Source of the DNA: Burkholderiales bacterium UBA4657
GTDB taxonomy: Bacteria > Pseudomonadota > Gammaproteobacteria > Burkholderiales > Burkholderiaceae_E
NCBI GenBank assembly: GCA_002405475.1
Contig: DHLX01000026.1
Coordinates: 1-64,000 of the forward strand
Direction: 5' to 3'
DNA: 64,000 nt
Both the position numbers and the translations under genes were made by a program. Positions 34,817 to 45,319 of this stretch are shown here, piece by piece (within the stretch, counting starts at the first letter, position 1; each line of letters starts with the position of its first letter). The notes below the pieces were generated by a model. The model ran no database searches. It was not told the origin of the DNA and was given only the letters and a program-made list of their open reading frames with translations.

Positions 34817-35578
34817 TTATACGGCGCGGCGCACCATCAGTTCCTTGATCTTGCCAATCGCCCTGGTAGGGTTCAGTCCCTTCGGGCAGACATCAACGCA
34901 GTTCATGATGGTATGGCAGCGGAACAGGCGGTAAGGGTCTTCGAGATTATCGAGGCGCTCACTGGTGGACTGGTCGCGACTATCGGCAATAAAACGATAG
35001 GCCTGCAATAAACCGGCCGGGCCAACAAATTTGTCAGGGTTCCACCAGAAACTGGGACAGCTGGTCGAGCAGCAAGCACACAAAATACACTCGTACAAAC
35101 CATTCAGCTCTTCACGTTCTTCAGGTGACTGCAAACGCTCTTTTTCAGGGGGCGGAGTATCGTTAATCAGGTACGGTTTAATAGAATGATACTGCTTGAA
35201 AAATTGCGTCATATCGACAATCAGATCGCGAATGACAGGCAGTCCCGGCAGCGGCTTGAGAACAATAGGCTCTTTCAGGTCACGCAAGTTGGTGGTGCAA
35301 GCCAGGCCATTTTTGCCGTTGATGTTCATGGCATCGGAACCGCATACACCTTCGCGACACGAGCGCCGATACGACACGCTGTCATCGAAATCGCTCTTGA
35401 TACGCATCAAGGCATCGAGCAGCATTTTGTCCGTGGGCTGCAACTCGACCTCGAGTTTTTGCATGTAGGGTTTGTCATCCTTGTCCGGGTCATAGCGGTA
35501 AATTTCAAATTTCACGATACGTTTACCACTGGCAGCCTGGCTCAGGGCATTCAACTCAGTTTCATTGTTGGCAGTCAT
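34817..35578 (-). CDS. sdhB: Succinate dehydrogenase iron-sulfur subunit
   Basis: Electron-transfer subunit of complex II, 253 residues. The N-terminal [2Fe-2S] ligands lie in SCREGVCGSDA and the following GLAC. The C-terminal [4Fe-4S] and [3Fe-4S] ligands are in CILCACCSTSCPSFWWN and CHTIMNCVDVCPKGLNP. GAGGT precedes the ATG. It is transcribed after sdhA (16-base gap). The first about 20 residues are longer than in E. coli SdhB. Confidence 0.98.
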   Translation of the reverse strand: MTANNETELNALSQAASGKRIVKFEIYRYDPDKDDKPYMQKLEVELQPTDKMLLDALMRIKSDFDDSVSYRRSCREGVCGSDAMNINGKNGLACTTNLRDLKEPIVLKPLPGLPVIRDLIVDMTQFFKQYHSIKPYLINDTPPPEKERLQSPEEREELNGLYECILCACCSTSCPSFWWNPDKFVGPAGLLQAYRFIADSRDQSTSERLDNLEDPYRLFRCHTIMNCVDVCPKGLNPTRAIGKIKELMVRRAV

Positions 35579-35594
35579 TTTTTACCTCACGACA

Positions 35595-37373
35595 TCAGAA
35601 CGTACGTTTCTTGGGCTGAAAGGTTTCCACCGTCAGCGGCTTCATGTTCACCGGCTTGTAGTCCAGTCGGTTACCGTCCGAGTACCACAAGGTGTGCTTG
35701 ATCCACTGGGCATCATCACGCTCGGGGAAGTCATTACGCGCATGAGCACCGCGACTTTCCTTGCGCGCCTCGGCAGAGACGATGGTGGATTTCGCGGTTT
35801 CAATCAGGTTGTCCAATTCCAGCGCCTCGACCCGTGCCGTATTAAAGACTTTCGATTTATCCTTCAGATGAATCTGTTTGCGGCGTTCGTCCAGCTCCAT
35901 GATTTTCTGCACACCAGTCTGCAACAAGTCCTGGGTACGGAACACACCGCAGTATTTCTGCATGGTGTTACGAATGTCTTGTGCCACGTCCTGGGTGCGC
36001 TCGCCGCGGGTAGAAGCATCGATACGCGCCAGACGTGAGAGAGGCAGGTCGGCCGCATCGGCCGGCAAGTCTTTGTGCGACTGCGCTTTCAGGTTTTGAC
36101 CGACAATGAAATTACCCGTAGCACGACCAAACACCACCAGGTCCAGCAGCGAATTGGTACCCAGGCGGTTCGCTCCATGCACACTGACGCAGGCACACTC
36201 ACCAATGGCATACAAGCCGTTGATGATAGCGTTCGGGTTGCCGTTCTTCGGTGCCACCACCTGACCGTTGATATTGGTAGGAATGCCGCCCATTTGATAA
36301 TGAATGGTCGGTACGACAGGAATGGGTTCCTTGATGGGGTCGACGTTGGCAAATTTGATGGCGATTTCACGAATCGACGGCAGACGTTTCATGATGGTGT
36401 CGGCGCCGATATGTTGCAGATGCAGCTCGACATAATCGCCATTCGGACCGCAGCCACGACCCTCTTTAATTTCCTGATCCATGGAGCGCGAGACAAAGTC
36501 ACGCGGCGCCAGGTCTTTTAGCGTGGGGGCGTAGCGTGCCATGAACGGCTCGCCATGCTTGTTTTTCAAAATACCGCCTTCACCGCGCACCCCTTCGGTA
36601 ATCAGCACCCCGGCACCGGCAACGCCAGTGGGGTGAAATTGCCAGAATTCCATGTCTTCGAGCGGAATGCCGGCACGTGCCGCCATGCCCATGCCGTCGC
36701 CGGTATTGATGAACGCATTGGTACTAGCGGCCCAGATACGCCCGGCACCGCCAGTAGCAAAAATGGTGGCCTTGGCTTCCAGAATCATGACTTCGCCGGT
36801 TTCCATTTCGTAAGCCACGACACCAACGACATCACCGTCAGCATCACGCACCAGGTCGAGCGCCATCCACTCGACAAAAAACTGGGTACGGGCACGTACA
36901 TTGCGCTGGTACAGGGTATGCAACAGGGCATGACCGGTACGGTCAGCCGCGGCGCAGGCGCGTGGTACCGGCTTTTCACCGAAGTTAGCGGAGTGCCCAC
37001 CAAACGGGCGCTGGTAAATCGTACCATCCGGGTTACGATCAAACGGCATGCCAAAGTGTTCCAGCTCATAGACCACTTTCGGCGCCTCACGACACATGAA
37101 TTCAATTGCGTCCTGGTCACCCAGGTAGTCTGAACCCTTGACGGTATCAAACATATGCCAGTACCAGTTGTCTTCGGTCATATTGCCGAGTGAAGCACCA
37201 ATGCCACCCTGCGCTGCTACGGTATGCGACCGGGTGGGGAATACCTTGGACAATACCGCCACGTTCAAACCGGCTTCAGCGAGTTGCAGCGAACAACGCA
37301 TGCCGGCACCGCCAGCACCGATAATCACCGCATCGAATTTGCGTCTTGGCAAAGAAGAATTCAGCGCTGTCAT
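35595..37373 (-). CDS. sdhA: Succinate dehydrogenase flavoprotein subunit
   Basis: Catalytic subunit of complex II, 592 residues. FAD motif VIIGAGGAGMRCSLQLAEAG; SHTVAAQGG holds the His (about 50) that binds FAD covalently; HPTGVAGAGVLITEG and RSMDQEIKEGRGCG form the active site; the C-terminal Tyr/Arg-rich capping region ends LKPLTVE-like MKPLTVETFQPKKRTF. The ATG directly follows the sdhD TAA region in the operon order sdhC-sdhD-sdhA-sdhB. Confidence 0.98.
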   Translation of the reverse strand: MTALNSSLPRRKFDAVIIGAGGAGMRCSLQLAEAGLNVAVLSKVFPTRSHTVAAQGGIGASLGNMTEDNWYWHMFDTVKGSDYLGDQDAIEFMCREAPKVVYELEHFGMPFDRNPDGTIYQRPFGGHSANFGEKPVPRACAAADRTGHALLHTLYQRNVRARTQFFVEWMALDLVRDADGDVVGVVAYEMETGEVMILEAKATIFATGGAGRIWAASTNAFINTGDGMGMAARAGIPLEDMEFWQFHPTGVAGAGVLITEGVRGEGGILKNKHGEPFMARYAPTLKDLAPRDFVSRSMDQEIKEGRGCGPNGDYVELHLQHIGADTIMKRLPSIREIAIKFANVDPIKEPIPVVPTIHYQMGGIPTNINGQVVAPKNGNPNAIINGLYAIGECACVSVHGANRLGTNSLLDLVVFGRATGNFIVGQNLKAQSHKDLPADAADLPLSRLARIDASTRGERTQDVAQDIRNTMQKYCGVFRTQDLLQTGVQKIMELDERRKQIHLKDKSKVFNTARVEALELDNLIETAKSTIVSAEARKESRGAHARNDFPERDDAQWIKHTLWYSDGNRLDYKPVNMKPLTVETFQPKKRTF

Positions 37374-37748
37374 TTACACTCTCCACAAAATTTGCAGGCC
37401 ATACACGGCCGAGGCCAGCAGCCATAAAATCGTCAATACCTGCAGCGTTAGCCGCACTGCCGTCGGCTTGATGTAATCCATCCAGATGTCGCGCACGCCA
37501 ATCCAGGCGTGATAGCAAAGGCTAAGCATGGCCAAAGCCGCGAGCAATTTTCCCAGGGGAAACTCCCAGACGGTGAAAGTGAAAAGCCTGGCCCAGTCGG
37601 TATACTGCATGGGTGACGGAGCAATGAGCAAACCAGCGACCAAAATCAGGGTATAAACCGCAAGAATGATGGCGGTAATGCGCTGCGCCACCCAATCTTT
37701 TAAACCATAACGTGCGCCCACTACAAGACGCTTGGAGCCAATAGCCAT
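37374..37748 (-). CDS. sdhD: Succinate dehydrogenase membrane anchor subunit
   Basis: A 124-residue membrane protein with three transmembrane helices (about 15-38, 50-75, 90-115). LKDWVAQRITAIIL at the N-terminus and HAWIGVRDIWMDYIKP in the second helix are typical and supply quinone/heme-site residues. The ATG at 37748 lies one base after the sdhC stop; a start 5 codons upstream is open but would overlap sdhC. Confidence 0.93.
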   Translation of the reverse strand: MAIGSKRLVVGARYGLKDWVAQRITAIILAVYTLILVAGLLIAPSPMQYTDWARLFTFTVWEFPLGKLLAALAMLSLCYHAWIGVRDIWMDYIKPTAVRLTLQVLTILWLLASAVYGLQILWRV

Positions 37749-37749
37749 G

Positions 37750-38175
37750 TCAGAACACCCCAAAAAATTTAAGACCGATTAACAATGTCAAGCCCAGGCT
37801 GACTGCCAATACCGCGATAGCACTTTTTTGTGCCGACTCCTTTTCAGTGCCAATATGTACGTCTAGTACCAAATAGCGCAGTCCGGCGCAGAAATGATGC
37901 AAATAGCCCCATAGCAGGACAAATAAAATCAGCTTGACCCACCACTGACCCACAACCTCACGAAAGCGGTCAAAACTGAGCTCGGACGTCAGACTCAGTT
38001 CGAATAGTGGCAACAGAATGACGGGCAATGCCAGGAAAAGCATGGCACCACTGACACGATGCAAAATAGAAACCTTGCCGGCCCAGGGCAGCCGGTAGCG
38101 CAAAATTTGCGTGACGTGAATGTTACGAAAAACGGGACGGGCTTTCGCCACGTTTTTGTCAGAAATTTCAGCCAT
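37750..38175 (-). CDS. sdhC: Succinate dehydrogenase cytochrome b556 subunit
   Basis: A 141-residue membrane subunit with three helices. RLPWAGKVSILHRVSGAML carries the conserved Ser/Arg and His, and HHFCAGLRYLVLDVH the heme b ligand region. It is the first gene of sdhCDAB-sdhE-gltA. Upstream, TACAAT (minus strand, about 38202-38207) is a possible -10 box. It is separated by 91 bases from the end of the GntR gene, which lies upstream in the same direction. Confidence 0.95.
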   Translation of the reverse strand: MAEISDKNVAKARPVFRNIHVTQILRYRLPWAGKVSILHRVSGAMLFLALPVILLPLFELSLTSELSFDRFREVVGQWWVKLILFVLLWGYLHHFCAGLRYLVLDVHIGTEKESAQKSAIAVLAVSLGLTLLIGLKFFGVF

Positions 38176-38266
38176 GTTGAGGATGCCTCATTATTTCAGT
38201 ATTGTAAGAGACCATTATTCTCGCTGATTTATGCGCGGCGCACAAAATTAAAATAGGATTGTTAAA

Positions 38267-39001
38267 TCAGCCCAGTTCATTGTGATAGTGCCATTGCGTT
38301 GTCAGATAACGCCCCTTGCGTACTTCAACCGGCTTGTCCTGATAAGTAAAAGAAACCCTTTCTACCGACAACAGCGGCGTTCCAGGGTTCACTTTCAGCC
38401 ATCTGGCGGCTTCTTCATCTGCGGCCACCGCCTTGATGCGCTCATCAGCGCGTATCATGCGGGTTCCGTATTCCGACTCAAACAGGCCGTACATGGGTCC
38501 TTTATAGTCAGCCAATTTTTCCGCGGTCAGGCCACGAAACAGCGTACCTGGCAACCAGATTTCGTCTAAAACTACCGGGCTTCCGCCTATCAGCAACAGA
38601 CGCCTTATCATAATGGCCGCATCGCCGGTCTTTAATTCCAGCCATTTGGCTACATCGGCCGGGGCGCGCAAACGCCTGCATTCCAGAAACTGCGATTGAT
38701 AAACGATGGCCGCGCCATGGTCATCAGTCAGACGTAAAAAACGAAATGCCGATCTGGGTTCCTGGTGGCTAGCGACAAAAGTGCCTTTGCCCTGGCGTCG
38801 GATGAGCAGATTTTCTGCCGACAATTCGTCGATAGCCTTGCGCACTGTCCCTTGCGACACCTTGAAGCGCAGCGCCAATTCGGTTTCGGCGGGAATCATT
38901 TCCCCAGGTTTCCATTCACCGCTCTCAAGACTTTGCATGAGCAAGGTCTTGATTTGCTGGTAAAGCGGCTGAAAAGTGGCAAGTGCAGGAACTTCTGACA
39001 T
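38267..39001 (-). CDS. GntR-family (HutC subfamily, UTRA domain) transcriptional regulator
   Basis: A 244-residue regulator. The winged HTH at about 12-75 (MIPAETELALRFKVSQGTVRKAIDELSAENLLIRRQGKGTF in segments) is of GntR type. The C-terminal UTRA ligand-binding domain spans about 90-240 (LLSVERVSFTYQDKPVEV near the end). It is divergent from mdh. A perfect palindrome TATCTTATATAAGATA lies between the two starts, and a close relative of it precedes acnA. It is therefore the probable local regulator of TCA and perhaps methylcitrate genes. The ligand is unknown. Confidence 0.9.
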   Translation of the reverse strand: MSEVPALATFQPLYQQIKTLLMQSLESGEWKPGEMIPAETELALRFKVSQGTVRKAIDELSAENLLIRRQGKGTFVASHQEPRSAFRFLRLTDDHGAAIVYQSQFLECRRLRAPADVAKWLELKTGDAAIMIRRLLLIGGSPVVLDEIWLPGTLFRGLTAEKLADYKGPMYGLFESEYGTRMIRADERIKAVAADEEAARWLKVNPGTPLLSVERVSFTYQDKPVEVRKGRYLTTQWHYHNELG

Positions 39002-39032
39002 AGTGCAATGATAGCGAAAAACATGGCTCCTG

Positions 39033-39048
39033 TATCTTATATAAGATA
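39033..39048. promoter_or_regulatory. Palindromic candidate GntR operator between gntR and mdh
   Basis: TATCTTATATAAGATA is a perfect 16-base palindrome, 32 bases upstream of the gntR ATG and 78 bases upstream of the mdh ATG. The core TCTTATATAAGA reappears, with three extra central bases, before acnA at 45320. The position between divergent genes fits autoregulation of gntR and control of mdh. A possible mdh -10 (TACAAT) is at 39076-39081. Confidence 0.65.
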
Positions 39049-39126
39049 GAAGATGTGGTCTCAGGCAAACCGGACTACAATAATGAAAATTTTTTATTCA
39101 CCCATTCCCTCAGGAGAAATTCCATC

Positions 39127-40113
39127 ATGAGCAAACCCGCCATGCGCGTCGCCGTGACCGGTGCGGCCGGCCAAATTGGCTATTCGCTATTGTTCCGCAT
39201 TGCTTCCGGCGAGATGCTGGGCAAAGACCAGCCCGTTATTTTGCAATTGCTTGAAATACCCGATGAAAAAGCGCAAAAAGCGCTCAAGGGCGTGATGATG
39301 GAACTAGAAGATTGCGCCTTTCCCCTGCTGCAAGACATGAGTGCCCATAGCGATGCCAATACTGCCTTCAAGGACATTGATGTGGCCTTGCTGGTCGGCG
39401 CACGCCCACGCGGCCCAGGCATGGAACGCAAAGACCTGCTGACCGCCAACGCGCAGATTTTCACGGTTCAGGGCAAGGCCCTTAACGCCGTCGCCAAACG
39501 TAGCGTCAAAACCCTGGTCGTCGGTAATCCGGCCAATACCAACGCCTACATTGCCATGAAATCGGCGCCTGATCTGCCGCAGAAAAACTTTACCGCCATG
39601 CTGCGCCTCGACCATAACCGCGGCCTGTCGCAATTAGCCGCCAAAGCCGGTGTTGCCGTGTCGTCGATTGAAAAATTTACTGTCTGGGGTAACCACTCGC
39701 CCACCATGTATGCCGACTATCGCTTCGCCAGTTCCGGTGGCAAGGCATTGAAGGCCTTGATAAACGACGAAGACTGGAACCGTAATACCTTCCTGCCCAC
39801 GGTCGGCAAGCGCGGCGCGGCCATCATTGAGGCACGCGGCCTGTCTTCAGCCGCCTCAGCCGCCAATGCCGCGATTGACCATATTCGCGACTGGGTGCTG
39901 GGTACCAACGGCAAATGGGTCACCATGGGTATTGCTTCGGATGGCTCTTACGGCATACCCGAAGAAACGATGTTTGGCTATCCGGTCACTTGTGAGGGCG
40001 GCGAGTACCAGATTGTGCAAGGCCTGCCCATCGATGAATTCAGTCAGCAATGCATCAATAAAACCCTGTCCGAATTGAATGAAGAAAAGGACGGAGTCAA
40101 ACACTTGCTCTAG
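39127..40113 (+). CDS. mdh: Malate dehydrogenase (NAD-dependent)
   Basis: Oxidises malate to oxaloacetate. The 328 residues belong to the cytosolic-type family common in betaproteobacteria. Motifs: [21 protein letters not shown] (NAD binding), [14 protein letters not shown] (substrate loop Arg), [23 protein letters not shown] and [11 protein letters not shown] (catalytic His). The ATG at 39127 is preceded by CAGGAGAA; open frame upstream is not part of the protein. A terminator hairpin follows. Confidence 0.97.
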   Translation: MSKPAMRVAVTGAAGQIGYSLLFRIASGEMLGKDQPVILQLLEIPDEKAQKALKGVMMELEDCAFPLLQDMSAHSDANTAFKDIDVALLVGARPRGPGMERKDLLTANAQIFTVQGKALNAVAKRSVKTLVVGNPANTNAYIAMKSAPDLPQKNFTAMLRLDHNRGLSQLAAKAGVAVSSIEKFTVWGNHSPTMYADYRFASSGGKALKALINDEDWNRNTFLPTVGKRGAAIIEARGLSSAASAANAAIDHIRDWVLGTNGKWVTMGIASDGSYGIPEETMFGYPVTCEGGEYQIVQGLPIDEFSQQCINKTLSELNEEKDGVKHLL

Positions 40114-40134
40114 AGCAGTCTGGTTGTTCCGATT

Positions 40135-40169
40135 CAGCGCTGCGGGGTCATACTTCCAGCGCTTTTTTC
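40135..40169 (+). terminator. Intrinsic terminator after mdh
   Basis: AGCGCTG (40136-40142) pairs with CAGCGCT (40157-40163) across a 14-base loop and is followed by TTTTTT. It lies 22 bases after the mdh stop and before the next gene, whose transcription must then start in the remaining 20-odd bases or read through. Confidence 0.6.
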
Positions 40170-40190
40170 TTGCTCAAGCTACAATTAAGT

Positions 40191-41189
40191 ATGCGCTTAA
40201 TTCACCCCGCTGCCATTTTGCATAATGAGGAGCATCGTCCGCTGCACTTGCCGGTATGTGACCATTACGCCGGTACTGAAAAACGCATGCGCAAAGCCCT
40301 GGCTTTACAAGCCGAACGTGGGCCCGTGTTTGATATTACCTTCGATGCCGAAGACGGTGCTGCCGTCGGTCAGGAACTGGTGCATGCCGAATTGATGGCG
40401 CAACTGATTAGCAGCGAGGCCAATATGTATGGTCGGGTCGGAGTGCGTGTGCATGATGTGCATCATCCAGCCTTTAAGACCGAACTGGATACGCTGATGC
40501 GACTGGCAGGCCAGCGCATAGCTTATGTCATGTTTCCCAAGATAAACAATGCTCCCGAGGCGCAGCGCTGCATAGAGGTCCTGAACGAGACTGCCGCAAG
40601 GTATGCGGTGGCGCGTTGGATACCGGCGCACTTTCTGATTGAAACCCACGGCGCTCTAGCTGATGTTTTTGCTATCGCGGCACTGGCTCAGGTAGAAAGT
40701 TTGAGTTTTGGTTTGATGGATTTTGTCTCGGCTCATCATGGTGCCATCAGCGACGCTGCCATGCGCTCTCCGGGGCAATTCGAGCAGGCGCTGGTGCGAC
40801 GTGCCAAGCAGGAAATTGCCGCGGCCTGCCATGCCTACGGCAAGGTGCCCTCGCACAATGTCACGACCGAGTTTCGTGACCCGACACAAGCCCACGCCGA
40901 CGCCGGTCGCGCCCACCTGGAGTTCGCCTATACCCGTATGTGGAGTATTCACCCGGAACAGATCGGCGCCATTGTGTCAGCCTTGTCGCCCAGCCGTGAG
41001 GAAGTGCTGACCGCCAGTGAAATTTTGTTGCAAGCGCAACATCATGGCTGGGGGCCGATTTCTCACGCCGGGCATCTGCATGATCGCGCCAGTTTCCGTT
41101 ATTACTGGCAGGTCTTGCAACGCGCTCATGCAGCACATGTATCGTTACCGGATGAAGTTGTCCATGCTTTTTTCAAGGAAAATTCATGA
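40191..41189 (+). CDS. HpcH/HpaI aldolase / CitE-like lyase
   Basis: A 332-residue protein of the CitE/HpcH TIM-barrel family, which includes CoA-ester lyases and aldolases. [17 protein letters not shown] carries the acidic metal ligands, [15 protein letters not shown] the Lys-containing strand, and [17 protein letters not shown] the conserved Glu. [15 protein letters not shown] follows. The ATG at 40191 lies 5 bases after a TACAAT box, so the message could be leaderless. The stop overlaps prpB by 4 bases, which suggests a role with propionyl-CoA or methylcitrate metabolism. The exact substrate is unknown. Confidence 0.82.
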   Translation: MRLIHPAAILHNEEHRPLHLPVCDHYAGTEKRMRKALALQAERGPVFDITFDAEDGAAVGQELVHAELMAQLISSEANMYGRVGVRVHDVHHPAFKTELDTLMRLAGQRIAYVMFPKINNAPEAQRCIEVLNETAARYAVARWIPAHFLIETHGALADVFAIAALAQVESLSFGLMDFVSAHHGAISDAAMRSPGQFEQALVRRAKQEIAAACHAYGKVPSHNVTTEFRDPTQAHADAGRAHLEFAYTRMWSIHPEQIGAIVSALSPSREEVLTASEILLQAQHHGWGPISHAGHLHDRASFRYYWQVLQRAHAAHVSLPDEVVHAFFKENS

Positions 41190-42073
41190 CCTCAGCACAC
41201 ACTCCCGGACAGGCTTTTCGTCAGGCCGTGATTCAGGAAAAACCGCTGCAAGTGGTGGGTACCATCAATGCCAACCACGCCTTGCTGGCGCAACAGGCCG
41301 GTTTCAAGGCGCTTTACTTATCGGGGGGCGGGGTGGCGGCGGGGTCACTGGGTCTGCCCGACCTGGGCATTAGTACCCTTGATGATGTTTTGGTCGATGT
41401 CCGTCGTATTACGGATGTTTGCCCCCTGCCCCTGCTGGTCGATGTTGATACCGGCTTTGGTCCTAGCGCCTTCAATGTGGCACGTACTACCCGCTCACTG
41501 ATTAAAGCCGGAGCGGCAGCGCTGCATATTGAAGACCAGGTCGGTGCCAAGCGCTGCGGTCACCGCCCGAACAAGGAAATTGTGTCGCAGCAGGAAATGG
41601 TCGATCGCATCAAAGCCGCGGTCGATGCCCGCACCGATGACGGTTTTGTCATCATGGCCCGTACTGACGCCCTCGCGGTAGAAGGTCTGGAACGCGCCAT
41701 TGAACGTGCAGTAGCCTGCGTTGAAGCCGGAGCCGACATGATTTTTCCTGAAGCCATGACCGAGCTTGACATGTACCGGCATTTTGCCCGCGCAGTCCAG
41801 GTACCGGTACTGGCCAACATTACCGAATTCGGCAGTACCCCACTGTTTACCGTCGATGAATTACGCCAGGCCGATGTCAGTCTGGTGCTGTACCCGTTAT
41901 CGGCGTTTCGAGCCATGAACAAAGCGGCACAAACTGTCTATAACGCCATACGTAACGAGGGCACACAAAAAAATGTCCTGCCCCTGATGCAAACCCGAAT
42001 GGAACTGTACGACAGCATCCGTTATCATGCGTACGAGCAAAAACTCGATGCTTTATTCGCCAAAAGCAAATAA
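41186..42073 (+). CDS. prpB: 2-methylisocitrate lyase
   Basis: Splits 2-methylisocitrate into pyruvate and succinate, the last step of the methylcitrate cycle. A 295-residue member of the isocitrate-lyase/PEP mutase family. [26 protein letters not shown] (metal site), the catalytic loop [12 protein letters not shown], and FVIMARTDA are characteristic. AAGGAA precedes the ATG. It is translationally coupled to the CitE-like gene and followed by prpC. Confidence 0.96.
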   Translation: MTSAHTPGQAFRQAVIQEKPLQVVGTINANHALLAQQAGFKALYLSGGGVAAGSLGLPDLGISTLDDVLVDVRRITDVCPLPLLVDVDTGFGPSAFNVARTTRSLIKAGAAALHIEDQVGAKRCGHRPNKEIVSQQEMVDRIKAAVDARTDDGFVIMARTDALAVEGLERAIERAVACVEAGADMIFPEAMTELDMYRHFARAVQVPVLANITEFGSTPLFTVDELRQADVSLVLYPLSAFRAMNKAAQTVYNAIRNEGTQKNVLPLMQTRMELYDSIRYHAYEQKLDALFAKSK

Positions 42074-42103
42074 AGCCAGCGTTACAAGTCTAGGAGACCC
42101 CCA

Positions 42104-43252
42104 ATGACCGAAACCGTCTTGCCCAAAGTCAAAAAATCTGTCGCCTTATCGGGCGTCGTTGCCGGCAATACCGCCTTATGTACGGTAGGCCGCACTGGCA
42201 ATGATCTGCACTACCGAGGCTACGATATTCTCGATATCGCCGGTGAATGCGAGTTTGAGGAAATAGCTCATTTACTGATTCATGAAAAGCTGCCGACACG
42301 TGCTGAGCTGATCGCTTATAAAACTCGCCTGGCATCAATGCGCGGCCTGCCTGCCGCCGTGAAAAATGCGCTGGAGACCTTACCCGCCTCGACTCACCCC
42401 ATGGATGTGCTGCGTAGCGGCGTTAGCGTGCTGGGGTGCCAACAACCGGAACAAGATGACCATGCCAGCGCCGGGGCGCGTGATATCGCTGACAGGCTCA
42501 TCGCATGCCAAGGGTCGATGCTGCTGTACTGGTATCACTATGCCTGCAATGGTAGACGTATTGAAGTCGAAACCGACGACGACTCGATAGCTGCACACTT
42601 TCTGCATTTGTTGCATGGCAAGCCCGCTCCGTCGCTCTGGGTCAAGGCCATGCATACCTCGCTCAATCTGTACGCCGAACATGAGTTCAATGCCTCGACG
42701 TTCACTGCCCGGGTCATTGCCGGTACCGGGTCGGATTTTTATTCGTCAATGTGCGGTGCGATTGGTGCCCTGCGCGGCCCGAAACACGGTGGCGCCAACG
42801 AAGTGGCTTTCGAGATTCAACAACGCTATGACTCCCCTGATGAGGCTGAAGCTGACATTGTAAGACGCATTGCCAATAAGGAAGTGATTATTGGCTTTGG
42901 CCATCCGGTCTATACCGTGAGCGACCCGCGCAATAAAGTCATTAAAGCGGTGGCGCAACAATTGGCGACTCATGCCGGTCAATTAAAAATGTATGACATC
43001 GCCGAGCGTATTGAAGCGGTCATGTGGCGCGAGAAAAAAATGTTCCCCAATCTTGACTGGTTCAGTGCGGTCAGTTACCACCTGATGGGCGTACCCACCA
43101 GTATGTTTACCCCGCTGTTCATCATCTCACGTACTAGCGGCTGGGGTGCGCATGTGATTGAACAACGCGAGGACAACAAAATCATTCGCCCCAGTGCACA
43201 CTACATCGGCCCGGATAACCTGGACTTTATTCCTATCGACAAACGCACTTAA
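42104..43252 (+). CDS. prpC: 2-methylcitrate synthase
   Basis: Condenses propionyl-CoA and oxaloacetate. The 382 residues are of the short citrate-synthase form used for methylcitrate, clearly different from glt[28 protein letters not shown] (in segments) at the N-terminus, [26 protein letters not shown] and the conserved [20 protein letters not shown] precedes the ATG. It is the third gene of the CitE-prpB-prpC set. Confidence 0.96.
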   Translation: MTETVLPKVKKSVALSGVVAGNTALCTVGRTGNDLHYRGYDILDIAGECEFEEIAHLLIHEKLPTRAELIAYKTRLASMRGLPAAVKNALETLPASTHPMDVLRSGVSVLGCQQPEQDDHASAGARDIADRLIACQGSMLLYWYHYACNGRRIEVETDDDSIAAHFLHLLHGKPAPSLWVKAMHTSLNLYAEHEFNASTFTARVIAGTGSDFYSSMCGAIGALRGPKHGGANEVAFEIQQRYDSPDEAEADIVRRIANKEVIIGFGHPVYTVSDPRNKVIKAVAQQLATHAGQLKMYDIAERIEAVMWREKKMFPNLDWFSAVSYHLMGVPTSMFTPLFIISRTSGWGAHVIEQREDNKIIRPSAHYIGPDNLDFIPIDKRT

Positions 43253-43300
43253 TCGCGTCAAGATAGTGCCCTCAAGCAGACACGAAAGCAGGAGACCCCG

Positions 43301-43774
43301 ATGAAAAAGCTCTCACTGGCAATATTTGGCCTATGCCTGTCAGGTACCACCGTGCTGGCACAAACCGCCCCTGGCGCAAAAAGCAACGTGCAAAGAACGG
43401 CGGTCAAGCCTTCTATGGCGTATGAAGGTAATGCACCACGCGCCACTGGCGCCGCAGCAGCGTATCAGGCAGTCAGCCCGGAACAACTCGCCGCTGCCGA
43501 CCATGTTCTGGTCGGTCAGATGGAGTGTGAATTTGGTCAGCAGGTCAGCCTCGAAGCCATTGCCGATCGTCCTGCGCACTTTCGTCTGGCGTTCAAGGGA
43601 AATTTTTATACGGTCGTTCCCGAACCGACCACGACAGGGGCCGTGCGCCTGGAAGACAAGCGCGCTGGTGTCGTCTGGTTACAGATTCCTGCCAAGTCGA
43701 TGATGATGAATTCCCGTATCGGACAGCGCATGGTCGATGACTGCAAACACCCGACCCAGGTCGCGGTACGCTGA
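43301..43774 (+). CDS. Small secreted protein of unknown function
   Basis: A 157-residue protein with a standard signal peptide (MKKLSLAIFGLCL, ending VLAQTAPG). The mature part is beta-rich with two cysteines (MECEFGQ and DDCKHP) that could form a disulfide. AGGAGA precedes the ATG. It is placed between prpC and prpD, 48 and 44 bases from them, so probably cotranscribed. No family is recognised. A periplasmic location is inferred only from the signal. Confidence 0.75.
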   Translation: MKKLSLAIFGLCLSGTTVLAQTAPGAKSNVQRTAVKPSMAYEGNAPRATGAAAAYQAVSPEQLAAADHVLVGQMECEFGQQVSLEAIADRPAHFRLAFKGNFYTVVPEPTTTGAVRLEDKRAGVVWLQIPAKSMMMNSRIGQRMVDDCKHPTQVAVR

Positions 43775-43818
43775 GTCCCTCATCCCCTAAACTTTTCTCA
43801 ACCCCGCTCTAATCCATT

Positions 43819-45261
43819 ATGTCTGCCGCTATTTCCAACGTTCGCCCCAAGCCCGATAAAATCCTGGTCGATATTGCCGACTATGTCCTGAAAACCAGAA
43901 TCAATAGCCCGCTGGCCTATGACACGGCGCGCAATTGTCTGATCGATACCCTGGGTTGTGGCTTTGAGGCCTTAGGCTACCCGGCCTGTACCAAACTGCT
44001 GGGCCCTATTGTGCCGGGCACCATCGTTCCGCACGGTGCCAAGGTGCCGGGTACACCATTCCAGCTCGATCCGGTACAGGCGGCCTTCAATATCGGCGCC
44101 ATGATTCGCTGGCTGGACTTTAACGACACCTGGCTCGCAGCTGAGTGGGGTCACCCCAGCGATAACCTGGGCGGCATTCTGGCGACGGCGGACTGGTTGA
44201 GTCGGTGTGCCGTGGCACAAGGCCGCAAGCCCTTGCTAATGAAAGACGTGCTCACCGCCATGATCAAGGCGCATGAAATTCAAGGCGTGTTTGCCCTGGA
44301 AAATTCTTTCAACCGGGTCGGTCTCGATCACGTCATTCTGGTCAAGCTGGCCTCCACGGCAGTCGTAGCGCAGATGCTGGGACTGAACCGGGAGGAAATC
44401 ATCAACGCCGTGTCGCTGGCGTTTGTCGATGGTCAAGCCTTGCGCACTTACCGCCACGCCCCGAATACCGGGTCACGTAAATCGTGGGCGGCTGGGGATG
44501 CCACCGCGCGCGGTGTGCGTCTGGCACTGATGGCCGCCAAAGGCGAAATGGGTTACCCCAGCGTCTTAAGCGCCAAGACCTGGGGCTTTTACGACGTACT
44601 GTTCAAGGGCAAGAGTTTTTCCTTGCCGCAAAAATTGGGTTCCTACGTCATGGAAAACGTCTTGTTCAAAATCAGTTTTCCGGCGGAGTTTCACGCCCAA
44701 ACTGCGGTCGAGTGCGCCATGCAACTGCACGAACAGGTCAAGGATCGGCTTGATCAGATTAAAAAAATCACCATTCGCACGCATGAATCGGCCATACGCA
44801 TTATTGACAAAAAAGGGCCGCTGCATAACCCGGCAGACCGCGACCACTGCCTGCAATACATGGTGGCCGTGCCTTTGATTCATGGACGCCTGACGGCCGA
44901 TGACTACGAGGACAAAGTGGCGCAGGATGCGCGCATTGATGCCCTGCGCGCCAAGATGGAATGTGTTGAGGATAAGCAGTTCAGTCGTGATTACCTCGAC
45001 CCAGCCAAGCGTTCCATTGCCAACGCCATCACCATTGAATTCAAGGACGGTAAAAAAACCCGCGAAGTCGTGGTGGAATACCCCATCGGTCACAAACGTC
45101 GGCGCAAGGAAGGTATTCCGGTGCTGGTGGAAAAATTCAAAACCAATCTGGCGCGGCGCTTTCCGTCGAAGCAGCAGCAGGCCATACTTGACACCAGCCT
45201 CAATCAGAAAAAGCTTGAATCCATGCCGGTGCATGAGTATGTCGATATGATGGTGATCTAG
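43819..45261 (+). CDS. prpD: 2-methylcitrate dehydratase (MmgE/PrpD family)
   Basis: Dehydrates 2-methylcitrate to 2-methyl-cis-aconitate. The 480 residues match PrpD, with LDTLGCG-like [37 protein letters not shown], a signature segment, [19 protein letters not shown], and [14 protein letters not shown]. No strong ribosome site precedes the ATG, but the N-terminus agrees with the family. It is followed by acnA, whose product may hydrate the 2-methyl-cis-aconitate. Confidence 0.95.
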   Translation: MSAAISNVRPKPDKILVDIADYVLKTRINSPLAYDTARNCLIDTLGCGFEALGYPACTKLLGPIVPGTIVPHGAKVPGTPFQLDPVQAAFNIGAMIRWLDFNDTWLAAEWGHPSDNLGGILATADWLSRCAVAQGRKPLLMKDVLTAMIKAHEIQGVFALENSFNRVGLDHVILVKLASTAVVAQMLGLNREEIINAVSLAFVDGQALRTYRHAPNTGSRKSWAAGDATARGVRLALMAAKGEMGYPSVLSAKTWGFYDVLFKGKSFSLPQKLGSYVMENVLFKISFPAEFHAQTAVECAMQLHEQVKDRLDQIKKITIRTHESAIRIIDKKGPLHNPADRDHCLQYMVAVPLIHGRLTADDYEDKVAQDARIDALRAKMECVEDKQFSRDYLDPAKRSIANAITIEFKDGKKTREVVVEYPIGHKRRRKEGIPVLVEKFKTNLARRFPSKQQQAILDTSLNQKKLESMPVHEYVDMMVI

Positions 45262-45319
45262 CGAACTGGCACACACTGCTGCACTGCAATTAGTCACGGA
45301 TTTCTGCTATTCTTGTAAC

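Noticed and set aside
44566..45297. Minus-strand open frame of 243 codons opposite prpD
   Set aside because: Shadow frame of prpD; rich in His/Phe/Arg and without motifs. The similar frame at 45640-46386 opposite acnA was rejected for the same reason.
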